Of a stretch of DNA of 64,000 nucleotides, positions 34,101 to 41,952 are shown in pieces. The stretch is from assembly GCA_023438065.1 (NCBI GenBank), contig JAEXRH010000002.1, positions 136,029 through 200,028 on the forward strand, read 5' to 3'. The first letter of the stretch is position 1. Each line of letters begins with the position of its first letter. The translations under genes and the position numbers were made by a program. The notes below the pieces were generated by a model. That model made no database searches. It was not told the origin of the DNA and saw only the letters and a program-made list of their open reading frames with translations. The stretch comes from Spirochaetota bacterium. Lineage in GTDB: Bacteria > Spirochaetota > Spirochaetia > Treponematales > Treponemataceae.

Positions 34101-36432
34101 AGTCGGTCGCGAATTCGACCATGAAACGCCGGTCCCCGTGCCAGCGTTCCGGCGGGATGAGGGAGTCCGCGATCTCGTAGAACGCGAACGCGGACTCGTA
34201 GGCTCCCGACTTGAACGCCTTCCGCCCGGCCCGTATGTCGAGGTTCGCGGTCTGGAGCTTGACGTCGGGGTCGGTGATCGACTGCCGGGCGGCGTTCAGC
34301 TGGTGCACGAGCTCGAAGAGTCGTTCCTCGCGCTCGGCGGGCGAGAGGGTGGCGAGCATGTATTCCGCGATGCGGCGGTGTTCCCGGGTTCTCTGATCGG
34401 GGTGCATCGCGAGGGTAAGGGCCTCGATGATGCGGTCATGCGTGAAGCGGATCTGCGATCCCGCCTTTTCGAGGATGCCCTCGTTGAAGGCGGGCGCGAG
34501 GATCGCGGGAAGCTCGTCCCGCGCGACCCCGAGCAGGAGGGCCGCGAACCCGATCTCGACGTCGTTTCCCATGCACGCGAGCGTTCCGAGCGTCTCGACG
34601 ACCTCCGGCCCGAAGGTGCGGATCCTCGCGGTCAAGAGCTCCGCGATCGTGTCGCTCATGCGGGCCGAGCGTATTTTCGCGATATCCCATTTCCACCCGC
34701 GGTCGAACGAGATGTAGCCCGATTTCTGGAGACTGATGAGGAACTCGCGGATGAAGAACGGGTTGTTCCCCGTCTTGTTCCGGATCGTCTCGGCGATGTC
34801 CGCGACCTCCTCGATCGGGCGATGCAGGGTCGCCGCCACGAGCAGGTCGGTCGCGTCGGTGTCGAGGGGTCCGAGTTCGCGATGGGTCCACCAGTGCACG
34901 CCCCCCTGCTTCAGCTGGCGGAAAAGGGCGGCGAGCGGGTGAAGCTCGGTTACCTCCTCGTTCCGGTAGCTCGCGAGGATGAGGAGATTGTGGATGCTCA
35001 TGTCCTCGAGAAGGTCCTTGATGAGGGCGAGACTCGCCTTGTCCGCCCAATGAAGGTCGTCGAGATGGACGACGAGCGGGGAACCCTTGCGCGCGAAGGT
35101 CTTGATGAACGAGACGACCACGCGGAGAAAGCGGGCCTGGTTCTCGCTCGACCCGAGTTCCGGGACCGGCTTCTGGGGACCGATGACGGTCTGGATTTCC
35201 GGGACGAGGTCGATCAGGATCTGGCCGTTTTCGCCGACCCGCTCGAGAATCTCCGCGCGTATCTCCTTGAGCCGCGACTCGCTTTCCGCGAGCACCTGCC
35301 TGATCAGGTGTTCGAAACTCTGGATCCAGGCGCTGTAGGGAATATCCTGACGGTATTGCTCGAATTTCCCCATGATGAGCAGCGCCGTCTGCTCCGCGAT
35401 CGGTTTTCTCACCTCGGCGATGACGCGGGACTTGCCGATCCCGGGGGGGCCCGAGAAGACGAGCATGCGATTCTCCCCGCTCGCGGCGCGTGAAAATTCC
35501 TCCATGATGACGGCGATGTCGTTCTCGCGTCCGTAAATCTGCTCGGGAAGCGAGAATTCCGAGGAGAAATCCTCGCGGGCGATCTCGAAGGGCGCGATCT
35601 CGCCCGTTTGCGCGAGGGAATCGCGGCAGGCCTTGAGGTCGGCCTCGAGCCCGAGCGCGGTCTGATAGCGGAGAGCCGGGTCTTTCTCGAGAAGCTTGAG
35701 GATGATGTCCGAGATCTGCTTGGGCACCGACTGTTTCCGCTTGTGCGGGGGGACGGGGGTCATGGCGATATGCGCGTGCACGAGTTCCATCGGCTCCGTG
35801 TAGCGGAAGGGGAGTCCCCCGGTGAAGGTCTCATAGAGGGTCACCCCGAGCGAGTAGAGATCCGAGCGGAAATCCATCGGCTTGTTGATCCGCCCGGTCT
35901 GCTCGGGCGACATGTAGGCGAGAGTCCCCTGAAGGCTCGCGTAGCTGACGAGTTCCTGGATCTCGTGCCGGAGCATGGTCGCGAGGGCGAAATCGATGAA
36001 ACGCGCGCGCGGAACCGCCGGCTCGACGATGATGTTCGAGCTCTTGATGTCGCGGAGCACGAGGCCCTTCGAGTGCGCGTAGACGACGACGCTCGCGAGT
36101 TGACACGCGAGCTCGAGGAGCGCGGGAAGGTCGGGCTTGTGCTTATGAATGTATTCGGAAAGGGTTATCGACTGGTTTTCTTCCATGATGATCGCCTTGC
36201 TCGACTGGAAGGCGACGAGGTCGACGTAGCGGACAATCCCCGGATGGTCGAGTTCCTGGATGAGACGGAACTCCTGCTCGAGTTTGGCGAGTTCCTCCCG
36301 CGTGGGGTATTGCTTGCGTAAGACTTTCGCAATTATCGGGAAACCGTCCTGGTCCCGTTTTCCCCGATAAATTAGGGTGTTGGCGTTTTCATAAATGAGT
36401 CCATCGAGCGCATAATTTTCGAGTTGTATCAC
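31147..36432 (-). CDS. Giant signalling protein: kinase-like, ATPase, GAF and adenylate/guanylate cyclase domains
   Basis: The product of about 1761 residues has, in order, a Ser/Thr-kinase-like domain (1-265), an AAA/predictor ATPase (about 300-600, Walker A GPPGIGKS), a long TPR-like helical region (about 650-1250), a GAF domain (about 1310-1480) and a class III cyclase domain (about 1510-1700) with both metal Asp (FSDMRNFT, KYIGDAIMA) and TVISDAVNVASRLE. The kinase motif HRDxKxxN is LRDIKSSN and DFG is DFA, so it may bind rather than transfer phosphate. GTG 36432 is preferred because a TATACT box lies upstream at 36497-36492 and the longer ATG 36501 precedes that box. It is soluble; cAMP or cGMP output is predicted. 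Confidence 0.88.
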   Translation of the reverse strand: MIQLENYALDGLIYENANTLIYRGKRDQDGFPIIAKVLRKQYPTREELAKLEQEFRLIQELDHPGIVRYVDLVAFQSSKAIIMEENQSITLSEYIHKHKPDLPALLELACQLASVVVYAHSKGLVLRDIKSSNIIVEPAVPRARFIDFALATMLRHEIQELVSYASLQGTLAYMSPEQTGRINKPMDFRSDLYSLGVTLYETFTGGLPFRYTEPMELVHAHIAMTPVPPHKRKQSVPKQISDIILKLLEKDPALRYQTALGLEADLKACRDSLAQTGEIAPFEIAREDFSSEFSLPEQIYGRENDIAVIMEEFSRAASGENRMLVFSGPPGIGKSRVIAEVRKPIAEQTALLIMGKFEQYRQDIPYSAWIQSFEHLIRQVLAESESRLKEIRAEILERVGENGQILIDLVPEIQTVIGPQKPVPELGSSENQARFLRVVVSFIKTFARKGSPLVVHLDDLHWADKASLALIKDLLEDMSIHNLLILASYRNEEVTELHPLAALFRQLKQGGVHWWTHRELGPLDTDATDLLVAATLHRPIEEVADIAETIRNKTGNNPFFIREFLISLQKSGYISFDRGWKWDIAKIRSARMSDTIAELLTARIRTFGPEVVETLGTLACMGNDVEIGFAALLLGVARDELPAILAPAFNEGILEKAGSQIRFTHDRIIEALTLAMHPDQRTREHRRIAEYMLATLSPAEREERLFELVHQLNAARQSITDPDVKLQTANLDIRAGRKAFKSGAYESAFAFYEIADSLIPPERWHGDRRFMVEFATDFSEILYLTGRVARAEEKFSLILANTSDILERVRLYEIMITCYTSVYRLEEAITVGREALAQLGLRISTRPSNLASAIHLARVLIAGRKVEPEDIVRLPIMRDPKELAIMRLLMATTEPAYLGKPMFLGVLVFNMVLRTLKHGNCPWSAYAWSGYAVILTNSLSLARLGTRYAEAALSLATTFDDKTIRCKVNFMFGDMIKHWTAPVRESLPYLLDSYHAGNETGNHLWASYALNNYLFNTFFKGDELVSVQQKFERYYPVMKRFDQQHARECYEMWFQFVTSALDDEGKVSISGELFDEKSTLERWNRGGAQSAIGYYVTASLVASYLNDDWEAGIAVAEEHKRSIIALMGMFFVVEYHFYLALNHIALAIATRKPKAGIAQAEKSLAVLAKKSATSPDVAHKAAIVKGGILILSRKFTEATTILDRAVSGARGSGYIQDAAIASEMAAHAFMTIDAQALARACMAEAYRDFLAWGATAKAKRLMETHSYLIIKRGVPGEETVRDTTVGNGLETVSTVTGAENLDLTSIIKAANILNGTIVLEELLERLIRVVMENAGAQRSIILIRSETGYQVTVEGTSGETLQIRNHNVPLERYPDIPASAIAYSVRTRQRLLINRGEMEDMFLRDPYVKTVNPGSVLVQPLLHQGNLVGILYLEHRQTSKAFTPKNLQVLGMLSTQIAISVDNAMLYREQRLLTESYSRFVPREFVTFLGKDSILDVNLGDQIQRDMTILFSDMRNFTGISETMTPEDNFNFLNSYLARVSPIVRANEGFIDKYIGDAIMALFPKHPVDAVNTAIGIQAEVRRYNATLPPESPARLEIGIGIHGGSLMLGTIGERERLETTVISDAVNVASRLENLTKTYGTPIIVSEAIVNALDPSDRFMCRYLDTVRPVGKKEAIELWEIIDGMTNEIRELKLASKPVFDEGLRLYRERKFPEATTIFRNIFIENPGDIPARIYRDRCAYWSGHAINAEWDGVQILRNK

Positions 36433-36491
36433 GGATTCCTGCCTGTCTCGCGAGCCTTTTTGGCTTTCCCCGCATTTCTTAATGGATGTAC

Positions 36492-36497
36492 AGTATA
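36492..36497 (-). promoter_or_regulatory. Probable -10 box of the giant signalling gene
   Basis: TATACT on the minus strand, 59 nt before GTG 36432. TGGCAT 17 bp further upstream is a weak -35. Confidence 0.5.
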
Positions 36498-36558
36498 CCA
36501 TGCGGCAGGTAAATATGCCATTTTAAAAAGACGCCGGTTATCGCGCACGTGAATAAAC

Positions 36559-36588
36559 TTGACGGGGAAAATCGACCGGCTCTATACT
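36559..36588 (+). promoter_or_regulatory. Promoter of the glycyl-radical operon
   Basis: TTGACG (36559-36564), 18 bp, TATACT (36583-36588), then only 8 nt to ATG 36597, suggesting a leaderless transcript. Confidence 0.7.
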
Positions 36589-36596
36589 GGCTCCAA

Positions 36597-37706
36597 ATGT
36601 TTGCAGAAAAAAAGTGGCTTGCCGGCAATTTGATCTATCTTGAGGGGCGGGAGCCGCGCTCCGGGTTAACCGAGGGCGACGTCGCCTCGTCGTTGCTGTA
36701 TAAAAAAGACGGAACCGTATACGTGATCGACACGGGATGCGGAAGGAGATTCAGGAAGAGCCTTCTCGGGGCGATCGAGTCGCTCAGGCCCTTTTCCGGG
36801 CTTTGCGTGCTCAACACCCACAGTCATCCGGATCACACCGCCAATAACGGCCTGATCCGGGAGATCGACTGCCCCCGAAAACGGCACTATATCTCGGAAC
36901 GGGGCCGGTCCGGGCTCGATTACGTGCGTTCCTTCGCGCGCGTTACCGGCTCGCTCAGGCCCTGGTGCACGGTCTACGATGTGATGGCCTTCCCCTGGTC
37001 CGTCCTGATCTCGCCGTTCATGCTGTGGTCCCACATCCACCCGCGCGGCCACGAGCATTTTATCGCCCAGACGATCGCGAAGTTCAAGCCGCTCGATCCC
37101 TCTCCCGAGACCGCGGAAGATCTCGAATCCCTTCCCTTCGCCCCGGCTCCCGCGCGGTCACCCTGCGGGGAGCGGTACTCCGTCGACGACGCGGTCGTCG
37201 CGATCCCCACCCGCGGCCATAGCCCCGACCATGTCGCGTATTACATCCCGGAGCATCGCGTCCTTTTTACCGCGGACGAGACCTTCTCCATCTATCCCCT
37301 GTGGCCCGACTCCGATTCGGCGCGAACGGGCGACGCGATCGCCTTCTTTCGCGACCTGGTCGGCGAAGGCGTCGTCGATTTCGTCGCGGACAGCCATACG
37401 CCGGGGGTCATGGACTCAAGTATGGCGCTGGCTCTTTTTTCCCGGCGAACGGCCGCACATCGCGCGTTTATCGACGAGTTTCGCCAGGCTCGGGCTATGG
37501 AAGGTTCCCTGCCCGACATCCATCGCATCTATCGGGCTATGACGAGACGGTATCGGGCTACGGGTCGGCGCAACGGGGCGAACGGAGGAATCCGCCAGCT
37601 TCTCGCCGACTATTTCGATATGGAGTTTCCGCGAATGCCGGTGTATCTTAAGGTCGTGCTCGCTGCCTTGCTCCACGAAAGCGAGAAGGGGAGGGTTGGA
37701 ACGTGA
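36597..37706 (+). CDS. Metallo-beta-lactamase-fold hydrolase, first gene of glycyl-radical operon
   Basis: The 369-residue product has the dinuclear MBL motif NTHSHPDHTANN, a later RGHSPDH, FTADET and DSHTPG, so both metal sites look intact. It has no signal peptide. The family includes thioesterases, lactonases and glyoxalase-like enzymes; the substrate is unknown. ATG 36597 is used because a TATACT -10 ends 8 nt upstream; a GTG at 36549 would lie before the -35. The next gene overlaps its stop by 4 bp. Confidence 0.85.
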   Translation: MFAEKKWLAGNLIYLEGREPRSGLTEGDVASSLLYKKDGTVYVIDTGCGRRFRKSLLGAIESLRPFSGLCVLNTHSHPDHTANNGLIREIDCPRKRHYISERGRSGLDYVRSFARVTGSLRPWCTVYDVMAFPWSVLISPFMLWSHIHPRGHEHFIAQTIAKFKPLDPSPETAEDLESLPFAPAPARSPCGERYSVDDAVVAIPTRGHSPDHVAYYIPEHRVLFTADETFSIYPLWPDSDSARTGDAIAFFRDLVGEGVVDFVADSHTPGVMDSSMALALFSRRTAAHRAFIDEFRQARAMEGSLPDIHRIYRAMTRRYRATGRRNGANGGIRQLLADYFDMEFPRMPVYLKVVLAALLHESEKGRVGT

Positions 37707-38158
37707 AACGCTATCCGTTTCCGCGCGGCGATGCCGCGCTTCGGAGCCTGTGGGACGCCGCGCATATCCCTGCGTGCGCCGAGTTCTCCGGCTCGTGGAC
37801 CGTGCGCATGCTGACCGGTCCCGTGCCGGATTTCAGCTGGATCGGCCACTGCAAGGATTTTCCCGACTTCGCCCCCGGCGAGGAGTATTTCGGGAATAAC
37901 CGCGCCCTCGGCTTCATCAGGTTCGGCTGGTTTCGGGTGCTCGCCTCGTCCCCCGACGATCCCTTCGTCGCGCTCGATTACTCGCGCGGTCTCAAGAAGA
38001 ATCTCGTCTTTGCCCCGATGCGCGACCGGCTCCGGGTCGTCGAGAGCGGGGTCATGCTCGGCGGCTATTATTTCATGAAGCCCGAGGGGCTTCGCTTCGC
38101 GGGCTGGTTCGCGCTCGAGCGCAAAACCGCGCCTGAGGAACGAGGAGGACACGCATGA
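37703..38158 (+). CDS. Unknown 151-residue protein of glycyl-radical operon
   Basis: No family is recognised. The sequence alternates like a beta-barrel: FSGSWTVRMLTGPVPDFSW, GFIRFGWFRVLAS, VALDYSRGLKKN, DRLRVVESGVMLGGYYFMK, RFAGWFALERK. A small lipocalin- or fatty-acid-binding-like barrel would fit this pattern but is only an inference. No signal peptide. It overlaps the MBL gene upstream and the glycyl-radical gene downstream, so it is an integral part of the operon. Confidence 0.72.
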   Translation: MKRYPFPRGDAALRSLWDAAHIPACAEFSGSWTVRMLTGPVPDFSWIGHCKDFPDFAPGEEYFGNNRALGFIRFGWFRVLASSPDDPFVALDYSRGLKKNLVFAPMRDRLRVVESGVMLGGYYFMKPEGLRFAGWFALERKTAPEERGGHA

Positions 38159-40629
38159 CTAGCGACGCCGAAGGATTTCGCGCCGAGCTTTCCCGCTTCA
38201 CGCCCGCCAATTTCGCGGAAAGCCTTCCCGAGCTCTCCGCGCTGCTTTCCGGCTTCAAAAAGGCCTCCGTGGAGATCGACGTCGAGCGGGCCCTGTGGTA
38301 TACGCGCACCCTGAAAGCGCGCGCGCGCGCGGGCGAGTCGATGCAGGTCACGCGCGCGCGCTGCCTCAAGGCCTACCTCGAGCGTCGCACGGTTTCCTTC
38401 CCGGACGCGAACCCGCTCGCGGGCGGGAGCACCGCGAAACTCCTCGGCGCGCCCCTCTATCCCGAGTTTCTCACCGGGATGGGCATATGGCCCGAACTCG
38501 ACACGATCGGCGAGCGCGAGTTCAATCCGCAAAAGCTCGCGAAGAAGGACTCGGACCTTCTTAACCTCGAGATCCTCCCGTACTGGATGGACCGGACGAT
38601 ACTCGAGCGCGTCAGAAAGGAGGACGAGGACGGGATCGACCTTCTCAACCGGATGGTCATCTACACGGTCTCGAAGGCCGCCGTGATCTCGCATACGACT
38701 CCGGCCTACCGACTCATCCTTGAAAAGGGCGCGTTCGCCATGATCGCCGAGGCGAGGGCCAGGTCGAAAGCGGCGAGGGACCCGAAGGAAGCCGATTTTC
38801 ACCGGTCGGTCGCGATCGCCCTCGAGGGACTCGTCTCGTACGCGACGCGCCTCGCCCGCGCGGCGCGGAAAAAGGCCGCGCGCGCGCGCGATCCCGCGTC
38901 CCGCGCGCGATGGACCGCCATGGCCGAGACCGCGGGCCGCGTGCCCGCCTATCCCGCGCGGACCTTTCGCGAGGCGGTCAATTCCCTTTGGCTCGCGCAC
39001 GCGGGCATTCTCGCGGAGAGCTCGAACATGGCGCTCAATCCCGGAAGGATCGATCAAATCCTCCTTCCGTACTTCCTCGCCGACCGCGCCGCGGGCCGCC
39101 TTTCCGTCTCCGAGGCGCTCACCCTCGCGGGAAGCCTCTGGCTCAAGCTCGGCGACAACGTGAACCTCGTGCCCGAGGCGGCCGAACGGCTTTTCGGCGG
39201 CGCGGGCGCGGTTCCCGCGGTCACCCTCGGCGGAGTCGACTCCGGAGGCATGGACGCGGTGAACGACCTTTCCTGGCTCTTTCTCAAGGTTACCGAGCTC
39301 ATGCCGATCCGCGACCCGAACGTGAACGCGCGCGTCCATCGCGAGGCGAACCCCCGCGCGTGGCGCGACGAGGTCGCACGCGTGATCCTCTCGACCCGGG
39401 CGATCCCGGCCGTCTACAACGACGAGGCGAACGTCCCGGCGCTCGTCGCGCAGGGGCAAAGCCTCGAGCACGCGCGCGACTACGCGATCGTCGGCTGCGT
39501 CGAGCTCGCGAGCTCAGGGCGCGACTTCTCGGCGAGCTCCTCCCTTTTCATCATGCTCTACACCGTCCTCTACATGGCGCTTCACGACGGAAGGACCCCC
39601 GTGACCGGCGATCGCCGCGTCGGGCCCGCGACCGGGGAAGCGTCCGCGATCCGGGACATGGACGCGTTCTGGAGAGCCTTCGAGACCCAGCTCGAGTGGA
39701 TGGCCGAGCGCACGACCGGGCTCAACAACCTCTTCGGGAAGAAGCATCAAGAATGGCTTTCGACCCCGCTCCTTTCCGCGCTTTTCGAGGGCACGGCCGA
39801 GCGGGGAAGGGACGTCGTCGACGGGGGCGCGGTCTACAACGCCTCCGGCGTGACGATCATCGGCTTCGCCGACGTGGTCGACTCGATCAGCGCGATCGAG
39901 GACGTTTGCTTCAATCCCTCGAACCGCGCCGTACCGCTCGACCTCGCGTCCTTCGTCGCGAAGGTCGATTCCGACTGGAAGGGAGAGGAGCGGCTTCTCG
40001 GGTATTGCAGGAACTCCGCGCCCAAGTACGGCACGGCGGACCCGCGCGCTGACCGGAACGCCGCGCGCGTCGTCGAGCTCGTGCATCGCGCGTTCAACGG
40101 GCGGATGAACTATCGCGGCGGCAATTACCGCGTCGCGTACTGGACGATGACGAACCACGCGGGCTACGGCTCGGTGAGCCCCGCGACGCCGAACGGAAGG
40201 CGCGCGAAGGAGGTTTTCTCGAGCGGCATGACCCCGGTGAGCCAGATCGCCACCGACGCGGCGACCGAGCTCGGCGCGGTCGCCCGGCTCGCGGGCGACA
40301 AAATCCCCGGCGCGTACGCCCTCAACATGAAGTTCTCCCCGGTCGAGCCGTCTATCGAGATGGCCGGGCGACTCGCCTCGACCGTCGATACCTATTTCGC
40401 CAAGGGCGGTCAGCAGTGCCAGTTCAACTTCCACGACTACCGGACCCTCAAGGCGATCAAGGACGATCCCTCGCGGCATGACGACGTGCTCGTGCGCGTC
40501 TCGGGTTATTCGGCCTGGTTCAAGGCGCTCAACGAGCATATGAAGGACGAGCTTATCAGGCGAAGCCAATACGATCTGTCGAGCGGGGTTCTCGTGCCCC
40601 TCGCCCGCGACGAAGGGGGTGACCGATGA
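38155..40629 (+). CDS. Glycyl-radical enzyme of unknown substrate (PFL/diol-dehydratase superfamily)
   Basis: The 824-residue protein has the thiyl-radical Cys448 in YAIVGCVELASSG and the glycyl radical Gly784 in VRVSGYSAWF near the C-terminus, so it is a catalytically complete glycyl-radical enzyme. The GCVE motif, with Glu two residues after Cys, is shared with dehydratase/lyase-type members rather than pyruvate formate-lyase, but GCVELASSGR differs from the diol dehydratase, choline lyase and hydroxyproline dehydratase versions I know. The N-terminus also differs. The substrate is unknown. Requires anoxia and the activase two genes downstream. Confidence 0.92.
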   Translation: MTSDAEGFRAELSRFTPANFAESLPELSALLSGFKKASVEIDVERALWYTRTLKARARAGESMQVTRARCLKAYLERRTVSFPDANPLAGGSTAKLLGAPLYPEFLTGMGIWPELDTIGEREFNPQKLAKKDSDLLNLEILPYWMDRTILERVRKEDEDGIDLLNRMVIYTVSKAAVISHTTPAYRLILEKGAFAMIAEARARSKAARDPKEADFHRSVAIALEGLVSYATRLARAARKKAARARDPASRARWTAMAETAGRVPAYPARTFREAVNSLWLAHAGILAESSNMALNPGRIDQILLPYFLADRAAGRLSVSEALTLAGSLWLKLGDNVNLVPEAAERLFGGAGAVPAVTLGGVDSGGMDAVNDLSWLFLKVTELMPIRDPNVNARVHREANPRAWRDEVARVILSTRAIPAVYNDEANVPALVAQGQSLEHARDYAIVGCVELASSGRDFSASSSLFIMLYTVLYMALHDGRTPVTGDRRVGPATGEASAIRDMDAFWRAFETQLEWMAERTTGLNNLFGKKHQEWLSTPLLSALFEGTAERGRDVVDGGAVYNASGVTIIGFADVVDSISAIEDVCFNPSNRAVPLDLASFVAKVDSDWKGEERLLGYCRNSAPKYGTADPRADRNAARVVELVHRAFNGRMNYRGGNYRVAYWTMTNHAGYGSVSPATPNGRRAKEVFSSGMTPVSQIATDAATELGAVARLAGDKIPGAYALNMKFSPVEPSIEMAGRLASTVDTYFAKGGQQCQFNFHDYRTLKAIKDDPSRHDDVLVRVSGYSAWFKALNEHMKDELIRRSQYDLSSGVLVPLARDEGGDR

Positions 40630-41114
40630 GGGTTTCCGTCTCCCCGAGATACCGGCTCAGCTGGTTCTCCCCGAAACGGCGGTTCGCCGATCTCGATTCC
40701 CGATGGGGCGAGGAGCTCGAGGGCGAGGTCATGAACGGCTTCTTCTCGCTTCTCCTCGAGGCCCTGGGTCTGCTCATGGTTTTCGCGCCGTTCTGGCGTA
40801 AGAGCGTGAAGGGTTTTCGGGGACGGTACCAGTTCATGAGCGAGGACGGCGACATCCATACCTCGGTCGTTTTCGCGCGGTCGCGTCTTTTCGGGACGCG
40901 GATGCGCGTCGAGGACGGCTCGATCGAGAATCCCGACGTCACGCTCAGGTTCAGGAACGGCCAGGCGCTGTACTCGTTTCTTCTCTCGGGCGGAAGCGAC
41001 ATCTTCTCGGCGATCCTCGACAACAAGCTCTCGTTCAGCGGGAACATCAACTATCTGCTGAAGTTCGCGTACCTCTCGCAGCATGTGCTCCACATCTTCG
41101 AGCGCGAGGACTGA
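40626..41114 (+). CDS. SCP2-like lipid/sterol-carrier-fold protein
   Basis: The 162-residue protein has a C-terminal half resembling the SCP2 fold (PDVTLRFRNGQALYSFL, DIFSAILDNKLSFSGNINYLLKFA), the region where SCP2 proteins bind lipids or acyl-CoA. The N-terminal half includes a hydrophobic helix (GFFSLLLEALGLLMVFAPF) that could contact membrane or ligand. It lies between the glycyl-radical enzyme and its activase, overlapping both. This position implies a role in handling a hydrophobic substrate or product, which is an inference. Confidence 0.6.
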   Translation: MRVSVSPRYRLSWFSPKRRFADLDSRWGEELEGEVMNGFFSLLLEALGLLMVFAPFWRKSVKGFRGRYQFMSEDGDIHTSVVFARSRLFGTRMRVEDGSIENPDVTLRFRNGQALYSFLLSGGSDIFSAILDNKLSFSGNINYLLKFAYLSQHVLHIFERED

Positions 41115-41952
41115 CCCGATCGAGTCTCCCGTCGTCCTCGGCGTCGCGTGCCCGAGCTTCGTCGACGGCCCGGGCGTGCGATCGCTCGTGACCCTCTCGG
41201 GGTGCCCGCTCGACTGCCGCTGGTGCCAGCATCCGGCAGCGAGGAAGGTCTCGCCCGATCCCGTCTTCGATCCCGCGCGCTGCCTCTCGTGCGGTTCGTG
41301 CGCGCGCGGGGATGAATGCCTTTCGCGCGCGCGTCGCCCCGCGGGCGAGTCGTTCGCCGCGGAAACCCTCGCGGAGCGGATCCTCCGGGACCGCGACTGG
41401 TGGGAGGATCGTGGTCGCGGGCAGGGAGGCGTCACCGTCACCGGGGGCGAGCCCCTTCTTCACGCGTCCTTTCTTTCGCGCCTTTGCCGGCTCCTTCGGG
41501 CCGAGGGGGTTCATATCGCCCTCGAAACCTCGCTCGCGCTCGCCGTTCCCGCGTCGGCGGATCTTCCCGAGGGTATCCGATCCCTCGCCGCTGCCGTCGA
41601 CCTTTGGCTCGTCGACCTCAAGCATCCCGATCCCGCCATGTACGAACGATTCGTCGGCGTATCCGCCCGGGTACGGGACGCGAACCTCGACGAGCTCGCT
41701 TCCCTCGGCGCGGCGGTCGCCCCGCGGGTGGTGCTCGTGCCCGGCGTGATCGATACCGACGACGCGATCGATCGTCTCGCGGCGTTTTGCGCGCGACGCG
41801 ATTTCCCGTCGATCGAGTTCGTCCCGTATAACCCGCCGCCCGACGCCGTCGGCCTCGACCTTCCCGCCGAGGGACTTTCCCCGGAAGGACAAACGCGCGC
41901 GATCTCGCGATTTACGGACGCGCTCGCGGGCTTCACTCGATCATCCCGATAA
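41083..41952 (+). CDS. Glycyl-radical enzyme activating enzyme (radical SAM)
   Basis: The 289-residue protein has the radical SAM motif SGCPLDCRWC (Cys41, Cys45, Cys48), FVDGPGVRS before it, and one auxiliary cysteine group CLSCGSCARGDEC (Cys67, 70, 73, 79). TVTGGEPLLH follows. It would install the glycyl radical at Gly784 of the enzyme encoded upstream. Most activases of this branch carry two auxiliary 4Fe-4S clusters; here only one set is visible. The only in-frame start is ATG 41083, inside the previous gene. It overlaps the convergent alkaline phosphatase gene by 20 bp. Confidence 0.88.
   Translation: MCSTSSSARTDPIESPVVLGVACPSFVDGPGVRSLVTLSGCPLDCRWCQHPAARKVSPDPVFDPARCLSCGSCARGDECLSRARRPAGESFAAETLAERILRDRDWWEDRGRGQGGVTVTGGEPLLHASFLSRLCRLLRAEGVHIALETSLALAVPASADLPEGIRSLAAAVDLWLVDLKHPDPAMYERFVGVSARVRDANLDELASLGAAVAPRVVLVPGVIDTDDAIDRLAAFCARRDFPSIEFVPYNPPPDAVGLDLPAEGLSPEGQTRAISRFTDALAGFTRSSR

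Noticed and set aside
32335..35493. 1052-residue plus-strand frame
   Set aside because: Antisense to the giant signalling gene, which has clear domains on the minus strand.
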